64,000 nucleotides of DNA from Phocaeicola massiliensis B84634 = Timone 84634 = DSM 17679 = JCM 13223 (GTDB lineage Bacteria; Bacteroidota; Bacteroidia; Bacteroidales; Bacteroidaceae), in the NCBI RefSeq assembly GCF_000382445.1, contig NZ_KB905472.1, forward strand, positions 1,615,766-1,679,765, written 5' to 3'. The notes under the pieces were generated by a model, which was not told the DNA's origin, searched no databases, and saw only the letters and a program-made list of their open reading frames with translations. The position numbers and the translations under genes are program-made. Below, one piece after another: positions 1 to 9,700 of this stretch (within the stretch, counting starts at the first letter, position 1; each line of letters begins with the position of its first letter).

Positions 1-1
1 T

Positions 2-178
2 GAAGGAATACTGAATTCAACCAATATGTATGTGCCCGACAATTTCCTGTTGGAGAAAAACGAAGCATCGTTCTTATACAACAAATATGATATCGCTCCC
101 TATGCAATGGGAACCATTGTTCTTTCACTGCCTTATGCAGAAATAGAAAAATACATGATACATCAAACCAACAACTAA
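2..178 (+). CDS. C-terminal fragment of a DUF3298 (RsiV-like) domain protein
   Basis: The window opens inside a gene. The frame starting at base 2 is open for 58 codons and stops with TAA at 176-178. The peptide includes FLYNKYDIAPYAMG and ends in a Leu-Pro-Tyr-rich stretch (LSLPYAEIEKYM). This arrangement resembles the end of DUF3298/RsiV-type domains, where an aromatic-Asn-x-Tyr-x-Ile-Ala-Pro-Tyr segment precedes the last beta strand. The family is usually an exported or lipid-anchored periplasmic protein. The start and any signal peptide lie to the left of the window. The family call is from memory of the motif; the function is not known. Confidence 0.6.
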   Translation, partial: EGILNSTNMYVPDNFLLEKNEASFLYNKYDIAPYAMGTIVLSLPYAEIEKYMIHQTNN

Positions 179-186
179 GAAACAGA

Positions 187-813
187 ATGGAATTAATATT
201 GAAATACTTTCCCCGCCTCACAGAGAAGCAAAAAGAACAATTTGCCGCCCTGTATGATTTATATACCGATTGGAACAGCAAAATCAACGTGATTTCACGT
301 AAAGACATTACCAACCTTTACGAACACCACGTACTCCATTCGTTGGGCATTGCCAAAGTGATAAACTTCACTCCCAGCACACACGTTATGGACCTCGGTA
401 CAGGCGGCGGTTTTCCGGGCATTCCTTTGGCTATCCTCTTTCCCGAAACTAACTTTCATTTGGTAGACAGTATCGGAAAGAAAGTAAAAGTAGCGACCGA
501 AGTGGCCGGTGCCATCGGACTGACCAATGTCACTTTCCGCCATTGTCGTGCCGAAGAAGAAAAAGAGAAATTCGATTTCGTCGTAAGCCGCGCAGTCATG
601 CCTTTGGGAGATTTGATAAAAATAATCCGCAAGAACATCTCACAAGAGCAACACAATGCGCTTCCCAACGGACTGATTTGCCTGAAAGGAGGAGAATTGG
701 GACAGGAAACAATGCCTGTGAAGCACAAAACTGTGATATATGACTTGAAAGAGGAATTCGACGAAGATTTTTTTGAGACCAAGAAAGTAGTTTACGTTAC
801 CATCAACGGTTAA
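187..813 (+). CDS. rsmG: 16S rRNA (guanine-527-N7)-methyltransferase RsmG (GidB)
   Basis: Cytoplasmic SAM-dependent methyltransferase that makes m7G527 in 16S rRNA. The 208-residue length is normal for the family. The SAM-binding loop VMDLGTGGGFPGIP is at residues 67-80, and the N-terminal helix ending in WNSKINVISR (about 29-38) is also typical. A second Rossmann strand, FHLVDSIGKK, follows at about 95. The gene starts 8 bp after the DUF3298 gene and is followed 21 bp later by the MBL-fold hydrolase, so the three may be co-transcribed. Loss of RsmG in other bacteria gives low-level streptomycin resistance (family knowledge). Nothing in the sequence is odd. Confidence 0.96.
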   Translation: MELILKYFPRLTEKQKEQFAALYDLYTDWNSKINVISRKDITNLYEHHVLHSLGIAKVINFTPSTHVMDLGTGGGFPGIPLAILFPETNFHLVDSIGKKVKVATEVAGAIGLTNVTFRHCRAEEEKEKFDFVVSRAVMPLGDLIKIIRKNISQEQHNALPNGLICLKGGELGQETMPVKHKTVIYDLKEEFDEDFFETKKVVYVTING

Positions 814-834
814 ATTATAATAGATTAAAGCGCC

Positions 835-1473
835 ATGAGAATAAAGAGATTCGAGTTCAACATGTTTCCGGTAAACTGTTATATACTATCGGACGAGACA
901 AAGGAAGCGGTTATCATCGACGCAGGCTGTTTTTACGAAGAAGAGAAGCAGGCATTGAAGAAATATATCGATGACAACGGACTGAACGTGAAACATCTGC
1001 TGAACACACATCTGCATTTAGACCACATTTTCGGTAATCCTTTTCTGCTGAAAGAATATGGTTTAAAGGCGGAAGCCAACCAAGCAGACGAATTTTGGCT
1101 GAACCAAGCAGATGCACAAGCACGGATGTTCGGTTTCCAATTGCCCGAACCACCTGTTCCACTAGGAAAATATGTATGCGACGGAGATGTCATCACCTTC
1201 GGAAACACCAAGTTGGAAGCAATCCACGTACCCGGTCATTCCCCCGGCAGCATCGTTTATTACTGCAAAGAAGAGAACTGCCTGTTTAGCGGCGACGTGT
1301 TGTTTCAGGGAAGCATCGGCCGTGCAGACCTCACCGGAGGAAACTTCGACGAGTTGCGTGAACATATTTGCAGCCGTTTGTTCGTTCTGCCCGGCGATAC
1401 TACAGTTTACCCCGGACACGGCGACCCGACCACTATTGGAATCGAGAAGAAAAACAATCCTTTCTTCAGATAA
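835..1473 (+). CDS. MBL-fold metallo-hydrolase (glyoxalase II-like)
   Basis: Metallo-beta-lactamase-fold hydrolase of 212 residues, close to the length of the stand-alone glyoxalase II-like family. The metal motif THLHLDH is at residues 58-64. Further ligands are in the HVPGHSPGS segment, in FSGDVLF, and in the late YPGHGDPT segment, so both metal sites look complete. There is no signal peptide, so it is cytoplasmic. The family often hydrolyses thioesters such as hydroxyacyl-glutathione, but Bacteroidales generally lack glutathione, so the substrate is unknown. It lies 21 bp after rsmG and 112 bp before gcvP. Confidence 0.88.
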   Translation: MRIKRFEFNMFPVNCYILSDETKEAVIIDAGCFYEEEKQALKKYIDDNGLNVKHLLNTHLHLDHIFGNPFLLKEYGLKAEANQADEFWLNQADAQARMFGFQLPEPPVPLGKYVCDGDVITFGNTKLEAIHVPGHSPGSIVYYCKEENCLFSGDVLFQGSIGRADLTGGNFDELREHICSRLFVLPGDTTVYPGHGDPTTIGIEKKNNPFFR

Positions 1474-1585
1474 AGAGAAGATAAATCCTGCTGTTCCGGA
1501 AATTACTCCGAATACCGGAAAACCGACTCGGAATGACCTGTGGACAGCAAATACGATATTAAAAATATAAACCTATTATTAAACC

Positions 1586-4435
1586 ATGAAAACAGATTTA
1601 TTAGCCGACCGACATATCGGTATTCAGGAAGCAGACCTTCCCGCTATGTTGGAGAAAATAGGCGTGAAAAGCCTTGATGAACTGATTAACAAGACTATTC
1701 CGTCTAAAATTCGTTTGAAAGAACCATTGGCATTGGCAGCCCCGATGACCGAACGCGAATTCGCCGAACACATTGCAGGGTTGGCCTCTCTAAACAAGAT
1801 TTACACCTCTTATATCGGCATGGGCTGGTATGACACCATCACTCCTGCCGTTATCCAACGCAATGTGTTTGAAAATCCTGCATGGTACACCTCTTATACT
1901 CCTTATCAGACAGAAGTTTCGCAAGGACGCCTGGAAGCGTTGCTGAACTTCCAGACCGTGATATCCGACCTCACGGCTATGCCTCTTGCCAACTGCTCCC
2001 TGCTGGATGAAGCGACAGCAGCAGCAGAAGCGGCAACCATGATGTACGGACTTCGCAGCCGTGACCAGCAAAAGAAAGGCACCAATGTATTGTTTGTGGA
2101 CGAAAGCATTTTCCCACAGAATCTGGCAGTCATCCAGACACGCGTCATTCCGCAAGGAATGAAAATACAGGTAGGCAACTACAAAGAACTGGAATTTACT
2201 CCCGAAATCTTTGCCTGCATTATCCAATATCCGAATGCCAGCGGCAGCGTGGAAGATTATCGCGAGTTTGTAGAAAAAGCACATGCAGCCAACTGTAAAG
2301 TGGCAGTAGATGCAGATATCCTGAGTCTTGCCCTGCTCCTGCCTCCGGGCGAATGGGGAGCAGACATCGTATTCGGAAGCACCCAGCGATTAGGTATTCC
2401 TCTATTCTATGGAGGTCCGTCGGCAGCTTACTTTGCCACACGCGACGAATATAAGCGCAATATGCCGGGACGCATCATCGGCCTGTCCAAAGACAAGTAT
2501 GGCAAAATCTGCTACCGCATGGCTTTACAAACCCGAGAACAGCATATCAAACGTGAAAAAGCAACTTCCAACATCTGTACCGCACAGGCATTGCTCGCTA
2601 CAATGGCAGGCTTCTATGCTGTGTATCACGGCCAAGAAGGAATCAAGAACATTGCCAAACGTATCCACAGCATCACCACTTGGCTGAACAAAGCCTTGGC
2701 TCGTCTGGGCTATGTGCAGCACAACGAAATATTCTTCGACACCTTGCGTTTCAGCCTTCCCGACCACGTATCGGCACAAAAGCTCCGCACAATTGCATTG
2801 AGTAAGGAAGTAAACTTGTGTTACTACGACAATGGTGACGTAGGCTTCAGCATCGATGAGACAACCGATTTGAAAGATGTCAATCTCCTGCTCTCCATCT
2901 TCTCTATTGCCGCCGAAGAAACCATGCAGGAAGTGACCGACATTCCCGAAGCATCTTCGCTGAACCGCGACTTGCGCCGTCGCACTTCATTCCTGACACA
3001 CGAGGTATTCAACAAATACCACACCGAAACAGAAATGATGCGCTACATCAAACGCCTGGAGCGCAAAGACATCTCTTTGGCGCATTCCATGATTTCGCTC
3101 GGTTCATGTACCATGAAACTGAATGCCGCTTCAGAAATGCTTCCTCTGAGCAACTTAGGATGGATGGCCATTCACCCGTTAGTTCCTGAAGACCAAGCAA
3201 AAGGATATCAGATGCTCATCAATAACTTAAGCGAACAACTGAAAGTCATCACCGGATTTGCAGGAATCACTCTCCAGCCAAACTCGGGTGCAGCAGGCGA
3301 ATACACCGGTCTGCGTGTCATCCGCGCATATCTGGAAAGCATCGGTCAAGGACACCGCAACAAAATACTGATTCCCGCTTCGGCTCACGGAACCAATCCG
3401 GCATCGGCTGTACAATGCGGTTACACTACCGTCACTTGTGCCTGCGATGACAAAGGTAATGTAGACGTAGAAGACCTGCGTGCCAAAGCAGAAGAACACA
3501 AAGATGAGTTGGCAGCACTGATGATTACTTATCCGTCCACCCACGGAATCTTTGAACCCGAAATAGCTGAGATATGTAAAATTATTCATAAGTGCGGTGC
3601 ACAAGTATATATGGATGGCGCCAACATGAATGCACAGGTAGGTTTGACCAATCCGGGCACTATCGGTGCAGACGTCTGCCACCTTAACCTGCATAAGACC
3701 TTTGCCAGTCCTCACGGCGGCGGCGGTCCCGGCGTAGGTCCGGTGTGCGTGGCCGAGCATCTGGTTCCGTTCCTTCCGGGACACTCCATTTTCGGCAACA
3801 GCACCAACGAAGTTTCCTCTGCCCCATACGGCAGTGCAGGTATCCTGCCCATCACATACGGTTACATCTGCATGATGGGTGCCGAAGGACTGACACGTGC
3901 CACCAAGACTGCTATCCTGAGCGCCAACTATCTGGCTGCATGTTTCAAAGACACTTACGGCATTGTTTACACAGGAGCGACAGGATTCGTAGGTCACGAA
4001 ATGATTTTGGACTGCCGTTACCTGCACGAGGAATCAGGCATCAGCGAAAACGACATTGCCAAACGCCTGATGGACTACGGTTATCATGCACCTACCCTGT
4101 CGTTCCCCGTACACGGTACTTTGATGATCGAACCGACCGAAAGTGAAAGTCTGTGGGAACTGGATAACTTTGTGAATGTAATGCAGACTATCTGGCAAGA
4201 AATTCAAGAAGTGAAAGAAGGCAAAGCAGACAAGGAAGACAATGTATTGCTCAACGCTCCGCATCCCGAATACGAAGTAGTTGCCAATGAATGGAACCAC
4301 AGCTACAGCCGCGAAAAGGCTGCTTATCCTATAGAAACAGTACGCGAGAACAAGTTCTGGATTAATGTAGCGAGAGTAGATAATACGTTGGGCGACCGCA
4401 AACTTTTGCCGACCCGCTACGGAAAGTTTGAGTAA
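1586..4435 (+). CDS. gcvP: Glycine dehydrogenase (aminomethyl-transferring), P-protein of the glycine cleavage system
   Basis: PLP enzyme that decarboxylates glycine and passes the aminomethyl group to the lipoyl H-protein. At 949 residues it is the one-chain form: the N-terminal half (from residue 5, ADRHIGIQEADLPAML) corresponds to GcvPA and the C-terminal half to GcvPB. The PLP lysine is about Lys704 in HLNLHKTFASPHGGGG, followed by the glycine-rich loop. A conserved SMISLGSCTMKLN segment is near residue 500. gcvT and gcvH are not adjacent. No glycine riboswitch is evident in the 112-bp upstream gap. Hairpins after the stop probably end transcription. Confidence 0.97.
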   Translation: MKTDLLADRHIGIQEADLPAMLEKIGVKSLDELINKTIPSKIRLKEPLALAAPMTEREFAEHIAGLASLNKIYTSYIGMGWYDTITPAVIQRNVFENPAWYTSYTPYQTEVSQGRLEALLNFQTVISDLTAMPLANCSLLDEATAAAEAATMMYGLRSRDQQKKGTNVLFVDESIFPQNLAVIQTRVIPQGMKIQVGNYKELEFTPEIFACIIQYPNASGSVEDYREFVEKAHAANCKVAVDADILSLALLLPPGEWGADIVFGSTQRLGIPLFYGGPSAAYFATRDEYKRNMPGRIIGLSKDKYGKICYRMALQTREQHIKREKATSNICTAQALLATMAGFYAVYHGQEGIKNIAKRIHSITTWLNKALARLGYVQHNEIFFDTLRFSLPDHVSAQKLRTIALSKEVNLCYYDNGDVGFSIDETTDLKDVNLLLSIFSIAAEETMQEVTDIPEASSLNRDLRRRTSFLTHEVFNKYHTETEMMRYIKRLERKDISLAHSMISLGSCTMKLNAASEMLPLSNLGWMAIHPLVPEDQAKGYQMLINNLSEQLKVITGFAGITLQPNSGAAGEYTGLRVIRAYLESIGQGHRNKILIPASAHGTNPASAVQCGYTTVTCACDDKGNVDVEDLRAKAEEHKDELAALMITYPSTHGIFEPEIAEICKIIHKCGAQVYMDGANMNAQVGLTNPGTIGADVCHLNLHKTFASPHGGGGPGVGPVCVAEHLVPFLPGHSIFGNSTNEVSSAPYGSAGILPITYGYICMMGAEGLTRATKTAILSANYLAACFKDTYGIVYTGATGFVGHEMILDCRYLHEESGISENDIAKRLMDYGYHAPTLSFPVHGTLMIEPTESESLWELDNFVNVMQTIWQEIQEVKEGKADKEDNVLLNAPHPEYEVVANEWNHSYSREKAAYPIETVRENKFWINVARVDNTLGDRKLLPTRYGKFE

Positions 4436-4449
4436 ATATCCCCCAATTA

Positions 4450-4473
4450 TAGGCGGCTACAGTCTGCCGCCTA
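4450..4473. repeat. Perfect 8-bp inverted repeat just after gcvP
   Basis: TAGGCGGC and GCCGCCTA enclose an 8-base loop (TACAGTCT). It lies 14 bp after the gcvP stop. There is no T-run next to it on either strand, so it is a weak terminator at best. On the - strand its loop-side sequence GGCAGACTGTAG resembles the unit of the 22-bp array at 5010-5097, which suggests a shared origin. Confidence 0.6.
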
Positions 4474-4482
4474 CAATAAAAT

Positions 4483-4533
4483 AAAACAGCCCATGTCAAA
4501 GTCTGTTTCAGAGTAAGAACATGGACTGTTTTT
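4483..4533 (+). terminator. Rho-independent terminator after gcvP, likely bidirectional
   Basis: AAAACAG-C-CCATGT (4483-4496) pairs with ACATGG-A-CTGTTTT (4519-4533) with one internal mismatch, and a T-run follows. The A-rich left flank makes it workable on the - strand too, so it could also close the truncated - strand gene at 4579-4803. Confidence 0.7.
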
Positions 4534-4578
4534 AATATCAATACAATGCAAGAGTTCATTTGAAAGGCAAAGATTATC

Positions 4579-4803
4579 TTATTCAGAAGATTTACAAAAC
4601 ATGAATAGATATTCCTCTGAAAATGGATTATATCCATAAATCATACCATCAGGACCTACAGTAAAATCAGTTATCAACTCGTCCAACTCTAAATTATCTA
4701 TATTTTTACCTTCCTTTAAACTATAGATTTCCACATGCGACCTTGCAGAAGACAAATCCTTGCAAGATATACTTTGTATGCTTTCGGTAATCCTCGTTCC
4801 TTA
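4579..4803 (-). pseudogene. C-terminal remnant of a BF3164-like / 6-bladed beta-propeller lipoprotein
   Basis: On the - strand a frame is open from about 4803 to the TAA at 4579-4581 and has no plausible start. The peptide contains SARSHVEIYSL, then ITDFTVGPDGMIYGYNP and a short tail (FMFCKSSE). The D-F-x-V-x-P-D-G-x-I-Y-G segment is what the last blades of Bacteroides beta-propeller proteins of the BF3164/6-bladed type look like. Only about 70 residues remain. The fragment ends where the left arm of the inverted repeat 4820-4868 begins, which suggests the 5' part was removed by an insertion or deletion there. The family assignment is tentative. Confidence 0.5.
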
Positions 4804-4819
4804 TACCACACCGGGAAAT

Positions 4820-5198
4820 GACGTATAAGGTCAGTCATTATTCTTGGGAATTTAACATATCAATCAAATACCTGTCCCCTGATGTTGTCTCCTCCGGTTT
4901 TCAACCCCCGCATGCGTTTTTGAGTTTCCTAAGCCGTTTCATTAGCCGGACCAAGCGTTTTCGTCCTTTCGATTATGCCTGTCTGTCCGTCGGATTACTA
5001 CAGTCTCCGGCAGCGGACTGTATGGTTCGTTGCAGTGGACCGTACAGTCCACTGTAGCAGACTGTACAGTCCATTGCCGCAGACTGTAATAATCTTCCGT
5101 TAAAAAGGCCTTACCCGCCCCCGGGAAACGGCTTATTCTTCCCTTTGTTTGTGATATGATATTTAAATCCCCAAGAATAATAAGTGACCCGACGTATA
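4820..5198. repeat. Pair of inverted repeats of about 45 bp enclosing 380 bp
   Basis: The left arm 4820-4868 (GTCAGTCATTATTCTTGGGA near its middle) matches the reverse complement of 5151-5198 (GTCACTTATTATTCTTGGGG) at roughly 80 percent, with small indels. Between the arms are C+T-rich sequence and the tandem array at 5010-5097. The arrangement resembles a degenerate non-autonomous mobile element, but I see no target-site duplication. Confidence 0.5.
5010..5097. repeat. Tandem array, 4 units of exactly 22 bp, palindromic core
   Basis: Units begin at 5010, 5032, 5054 and 5076. Each starts with GCAG, GTAG or GCCG followed by a core: GGACTGTATGG, GGACCGTACAGTCC, AGACTGTACAGTCC, AGACTGTAATAATC. 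The two middle cores are palindromes built on GGACTGTACAGTCC. Unit 2 can also fold as CAGTGGAC/GTCCACTG with a six-base loop. The outer units keep only the left half of the palindrome. Confidence 0.75.
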
Positions 5199-5317
5199 TC
5201 CTTCAGCTCTAATTTTCCACCATTCAAATTAGTAGCAGTGACAGTAAAAATGAAAATCTCTGTTGAAAGAGAAGATGGAGAAAAGACAGAGGTAGAAAAG
5301 ACCTTGGTGTTTAAAGC

Positions 5318-5349
5318 GGGCTGTTCTAAAATCACTTTCCGAACAGCCC
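5318..5349 (-). terminator. Possible terminator of the RND efflux operon
   Basis: GGGCTGTTC (5318-5326) and GAACAGCCC (5341-5349) form a perfect 9-bp stem about 40 bp past the stop of the last efflux gene. On the - strand it is followed by GCTTTAAAC, a weak T-run, so termination efficiency is uncertain. Confidence 0.45.
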
Positions 5350-5389
5350 TTTCAGCCTTCATCGCTATGAAGATAACAGTAGATTTTTC

Positions 5390-6751
5390 CTATTCTCTTC
5401 CTCCTCCCAACGCCTGATAAAGACTAATCACACTTTGTATCTCGGTGAAACGGTTAGCTGTTTGCGAAAGCTGCGCACTCAGCAAAGTCTGTCGGGCAGT
5501 CAAGACTTCGAGATAGTTTGTCGTCCCATGCTCCATCAGCAAGGAAGTACTTTTCAATGCCTTTTGCAGAGATACTATCTGTTTGTCAAATAATACCGTT
5601 TTCTCGCGACTTGTCTGACAAGCAGTCAAAGCATCATTTACCTCACTGCCGGCATTCAGAAGAGCCTGTTCGAAAAAGAGACGAGCTTCTTCCTGTTGTG
5701 CTTTTGATATGCGGTATTGAGCAATAACCTGACCTCTGTTAAACAATGGTTGAGTAAGTGAACCGACAGCCGAAGCCAGGAACTTGCCGGGATTAACAAT
5801 CATGCTTCCTGCAGAATTAGTCCATCCGGCACTTCCACTCAACACAATGGAAGGATAAAACGCAGAACGTGCCTGATTTGTTCCGTAAAAAGCTGCTTCC
5901 AGTGAACGTTCTGCCGAACGGACATCGGGACGATTGGCAAGCATCTGCATGGGGATACCTACCGAAAGGTCTTGCGTAAAATGCTGTGCAGACAATGTTC
6001 CGCGCTCATAATGACGAGGCGTTTCGGCAAGGAGTAACGCAAGACTGTTTTCTACCTGATTAATTTGTTCCTTCAAGTCGAGGATAGAAGTTTGAACACT
6101 ATAATAAGTTGCTTCCATCTGTGAAACTCCCGCTTCATTGTATTGTCCCGCTTCCATCAAGGCACGTGCAGAGACAACAGTTTCTTTCCATGCCTGTTCG
6201 GTTTGTTGAGTCAGCGAGAGTTGCTCATCCAACATCAACAAGGTATAATAAGTATTGGCTATTCCTGCTATCAATTGAGTACGAACCGCTTGTTGATAGT
6301 CCTGACTCTGAGCATACAAAGCCTTTGCCTGACGCTTGGCATTACGCATACGACCGAAAATATCCAGTTCCCAACTGGCGGTAACGGGCAAAGAATAAGC
6401 CTGCACAGCCTTTTGCTTGTCAAAGCTGCTCACTGTACCTTGTGGAGCAAGAGAAAATGAAGGAAGAAAAGCTAATTTAGCAGAAAGCAACGTGGCTTTC
6501 GCCTCTTCTACACGAAGCTGTGCAGACAGGTAATCGGTGTTGCTTTGTAATCCTTGCTCAATAAGTTCCTGCAATCGCGGATCGGTGAATAATTCACGCC
6601 AATCCACATTGCCCAGATTAGCGGTGTCGACTACTGCCGTTCCTTCACCATAAAGATTATCGGGGGCTGTCGTTTCGGGCTGATATTTGGTGTATATACC
6701 GCAACTGCTCAACAAAGCAGTAACGGTAGTCAGTAATAGTATTTTCTTCAT
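5390..6751 (-). CDS. RND efflux outer-membrane factor (OprM/NodT-type lipoprotein)
   Basis: Outer-membrane channel of a tripartite drug-efflux pump, 453 residues. The signal peptide ends in a lipobox (LLSSC, Cys17), so the protein is lipid-anchored. Two OEP repeats follow. The first has TDYLSAQLRVEEAKATLLSA at about 95; the second has the typical NRPDVRSAERSLEAAF segment in the middle and ends near SLYQALGGGRE. It is the last gene of the operon adaptor-pump-channel, 12 bp after the pump gene. Substrate cannot be read from the sequence. Confidence 0.93.
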   Translation of the reverse strand: MKKILLLTTVTALLSSCGIYTKYQPETTAPDNLYGEGTAVVDTANLGNVDWRELFTDPRLQELIEQGLQSNTDYLSAQLRVEEAKATLLSAKLAFLPSFSLAPQGTVSSFDKQKAVQAYSLPVTASWELDIFGRMRNAKRQAKALYAQSQDYQQAVRTQLIAGIANTYYTLLMLDEQLSLTQQTEQAWKETVVSARALMEAGQYNEAGVSQMEATYYSVQTSILDLKEQINQVENSLALLLAETPRHYERGTLSAQHFTQDLSVGIPMQMLANRPDVRSAERSLEAAFYGTNQARSAFYPSIVLSGSAGWTNSAGSMIVNPGKFLASAVGSLTQPLFNRGQVIAQYRISKAQQEEARLFFEQALLNAGSEVNDALTACQTSREKTVLFDKQIVSLQKALKSTSLLMEHGTTNYLEVLTARQTLLSAQLSQTANRFTEIQSVISLYQALGGGRE

Positions 6752-6763
6752 ATTCTTCTTACA

Positions 6764-9700
6764 TTATTTCTTTTTTTCATTGCCAAAAGTACTCTGTTCC
6801 GCATGACTTCTTTCCTTTTCCAACAAAACTTGCGCATCGGGTTCCTCTTCCATCGGCTTGCGAATCTTCTCTTGCAAGAACTCGAAGATGATATAGAAAA
6901 CAGGAACAACAAAAAGCAATGCCAGTGTTCCAACAGCCATACCACCCACAACACCGGTGCCCAATGAACTGTTTCCATTAGCACCTGCACCGGTAGAAAA
7001 CATCAACGGAAGCATACCGAAAATCATAGTCAAGACTGTCATCAGAATAGGGCGTAAACGAACCTGCGCAGCAGAATAAGCAGATTCTACGATACCCATA
7101 CCTTTGCGGCGGCGTTCGATAGCGTATTCTGTAATCAGGATGGCCGTCTTTGCCAATAATCCAATCAACATAATCACACCGGTTTGCAAATAGATGTTAT
7201 TCTCCAATCCAAAGAGTTTCGCAAACAGAAAACTTCCCATCAGTCCGAAAGGCACGGACAGAATGACGGCAAATGGAACAAGAAAGCTTTCATAGAGACA
7301 GGACAGAATCAGATAAATAAGCAATACGCACACAGCATAAACGAACAGTGTCTTTCCGCCACCGTTATTTGATTCCTCACGCGCCATACCGCCATATTCA
7401 TAACCATAACCTGTCGGCAGAGTCTGCGCCGCCACCTCTTCAATCACTTTCTGCACTTCACCGGAAGAATAGCCTTCGGCCGGATTCACGTTGGCAGTGA
7501 TAGAACTATAGAGGTTAAAGCGATTGGCTACTTCAGGTCCTAACACTTTCTTCAGAGTAACAAACTGACTGACAGGTGCCATCTCCGAGCCGTTGCGTAC
7601 AAACATATTATTTAAGGCATGCTCATCCAGACGATATTCGGGCGAAGCCTGCATCATAACACGATATACCTTTCCAAACTGATTATAATTAGAGATATAC
7701 GCGCCACCACAATAACTGCCCAATGCATCAAGTACCGTCGAGGGAGAAATACCGGCACGTTTGCATTTGGCTGCATCCACATCCACCGATATCTGCGGGA
7801 AGTTCATGGCGTATGACGTATAAGCCATCGCTACTTCGGGATGCTGGTTGAGTGCACCGAGGAACTGCATCACCGAGTTATAGAAGGTAGTCATATCACC
7901 GCCTGTTCGGTCTTGAAGATTCAGTTCGATGGAGTTACCCATACCATATCCGGGAATCATACCGGGCTGGAAGCTGAATATCTGCGCATCCTTAATTTGA
8001 TAGAACTGCGCATTAAGCCGTGCCACCACCGCATCTGATGTATGTTCGTTACCCTTTCGTTCGCTCCAGTCTCTCAGACGAATCACAATCAGACCGTATG
8101 AAGTTCCCTGACCGGAAAGGAATCCATATCCTGCCACACGTGAATAGTGCTCTATTTCAGGTGTCTTTTTCAAGATATCTTCCAATTTATTCATTACTTT
8201 ATTCGTTTCTTCGAGGGTACTGCCCGGCGAAGTAGCAATGTTTACCATGATAACGCCCTGATCTTCCTGAGGCACCAAGCCTGTTTTGGTAGTACCCATG
8301 AAATAAACCAGCAGTACTGTCGTGATAGCCAGTGAAGCCCATACCATCCACCGATGGCGGATAAAGAAAAGAACTCCTTTCTTATATTTTCCCAATACGG
8401 CATTAAACGAAGCATTATAGGCAGCACGCACTCGTCCGTTGATACTCTTTGCACTTTTAGTTCCGTCCGACGGACGCATCATAATGGCACAAAGCGCCGG
8501 ACACAAAGTCAGAGCCGAAATCATGGAGATACCCACAGAGGTTGCCATCGTGATACCAAACTGGGTATAGAAAATCCCGGAAGTTCCTCCTGTAAATGTA
8601 ACAGGAATAAATACTGCCATAAAGACACAGGTACATGAAATAATAGCCATCGTCACATCTCCCATGGCATCCTTTGTTGCCAAATAAGAAGACTTATATC
8701 CGACATCGAACTTGGACTGGACAGCTTCCACCACCACAATGGCATCGTCCACCACCGTACCGATAGCAAGCACCAATGCGAAAAGCGTCAGGATATTGAT
8801 ACTGAAGCCCGCAGCCATCAGGCAAGCAAAGGTTCCAATCAACGATACAATAATGGAAATGGATGGAATAAGTGTACTCTTGAAATCCTGAAGAAAGAAA
8901 TACACAACCAAAACCACCAAAATAATGGCGATTACCAGTGTTTCCACCACATTATGTATAGAAGCAAAAAGGAAGTCATTGGAACTCATCATGTTGACAA
9001 ACTCAGTACCCTGAGGCAAATCTTTTTCCATTTCCTTCATCTTCTTTGAAATCGATTCGTTCACGGCGGTAGCATTTGATCCGGCCGTCTGGAATACGAT
9101 AAACATTACAGCCGGCTTGCCATCCATCTCACTGCTGAAACTGTAGGTCTGTGTACCCAGTTCCACATCTGCCACATCTTTCAGACGGAGCACAGAACCG
9201 TCGGCTTGTGCACGAACTACGGTATTCCGGAATTCATCCACGCTTTTCAGTTGTCCGCGATACTTCATGGTGAACTGAAACACATTCTTTGAATTCTCAC
9301 CCAACGAACCGGTAGGTGCCTCTATATTTTGTTCGCCCAATACGGCTGTTACATCCGAAGGCACAAGACCATATTGTGCCATACGTTCCGGGTGCAACCA
9401 AATGCGCATACTGTACGTATCTCCCAGCATCATCACATCTCCTACTCCTTCCACACGCTTGATTTGAGGAATCACATTGATATCCATATAATTTCCCAGG
9501 AATATCTTGTCATAACGTCCGTCGGTGCTTGCCAATGCATTAATCTGCAAGAAACTGGTCTGGCGTTTCTGCGTCATCACACCGATTTTCGTCACTTCGG
9601 CAGGCAGCAACCCCTGCGCTTTGGACACTCGGTTCTGTACATTGACGGCCGCCATATCGGGGTCTGTCCCCTGTTTGAAATACACCTCGATGGTAGCCGT

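Larger units (their letters stand above)
4436..5389. other. 954-bp gene-poor interval between gcvP and the RND operon
   Basis: Convergent interval with no intact gene that I trust. In order it holds a hairpin (4450-4473), a terminator (4483-4533), a beta-propeller remnant (4579-4803), an inverted repeat (4820-4868 against 5151-5198), a 22-bp tandem array inside that repeat (5010-5097), and a hairpin at 5318-5349. Short open frames at 4818-5057, 5111-5362 and 5184-5417 run through the repeats and show no recognisable family. Confidence 0.7.

Noticed and set aside
1172..1570. 132-aa open frame on the + strand overlapping the MBL hydrolase
   Set aside because: It is out of frame with an intact family member and has no recognisable domain.
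1474..1585. Glycine riboswitch before gcvP
   Set aside because: The 112-bp gap has no tandem aptamer cores and is too short for the usual double aptamer.
3227..4027. 266-aa open frame on the - strand
   Set aside because: It is opposite the C-terminal half of gcvP, including the PLP-lysine region.
4818..5417. Small genes in the gcvP-RND gap (4818-5057 +, 5111-5362 -, 5184-5417 +)
   Set aside because: All three cross the inverted repeat or hairpin, and similar peptides (HYSWEF and YYSWGF) arise only because the two repeat arms are related.
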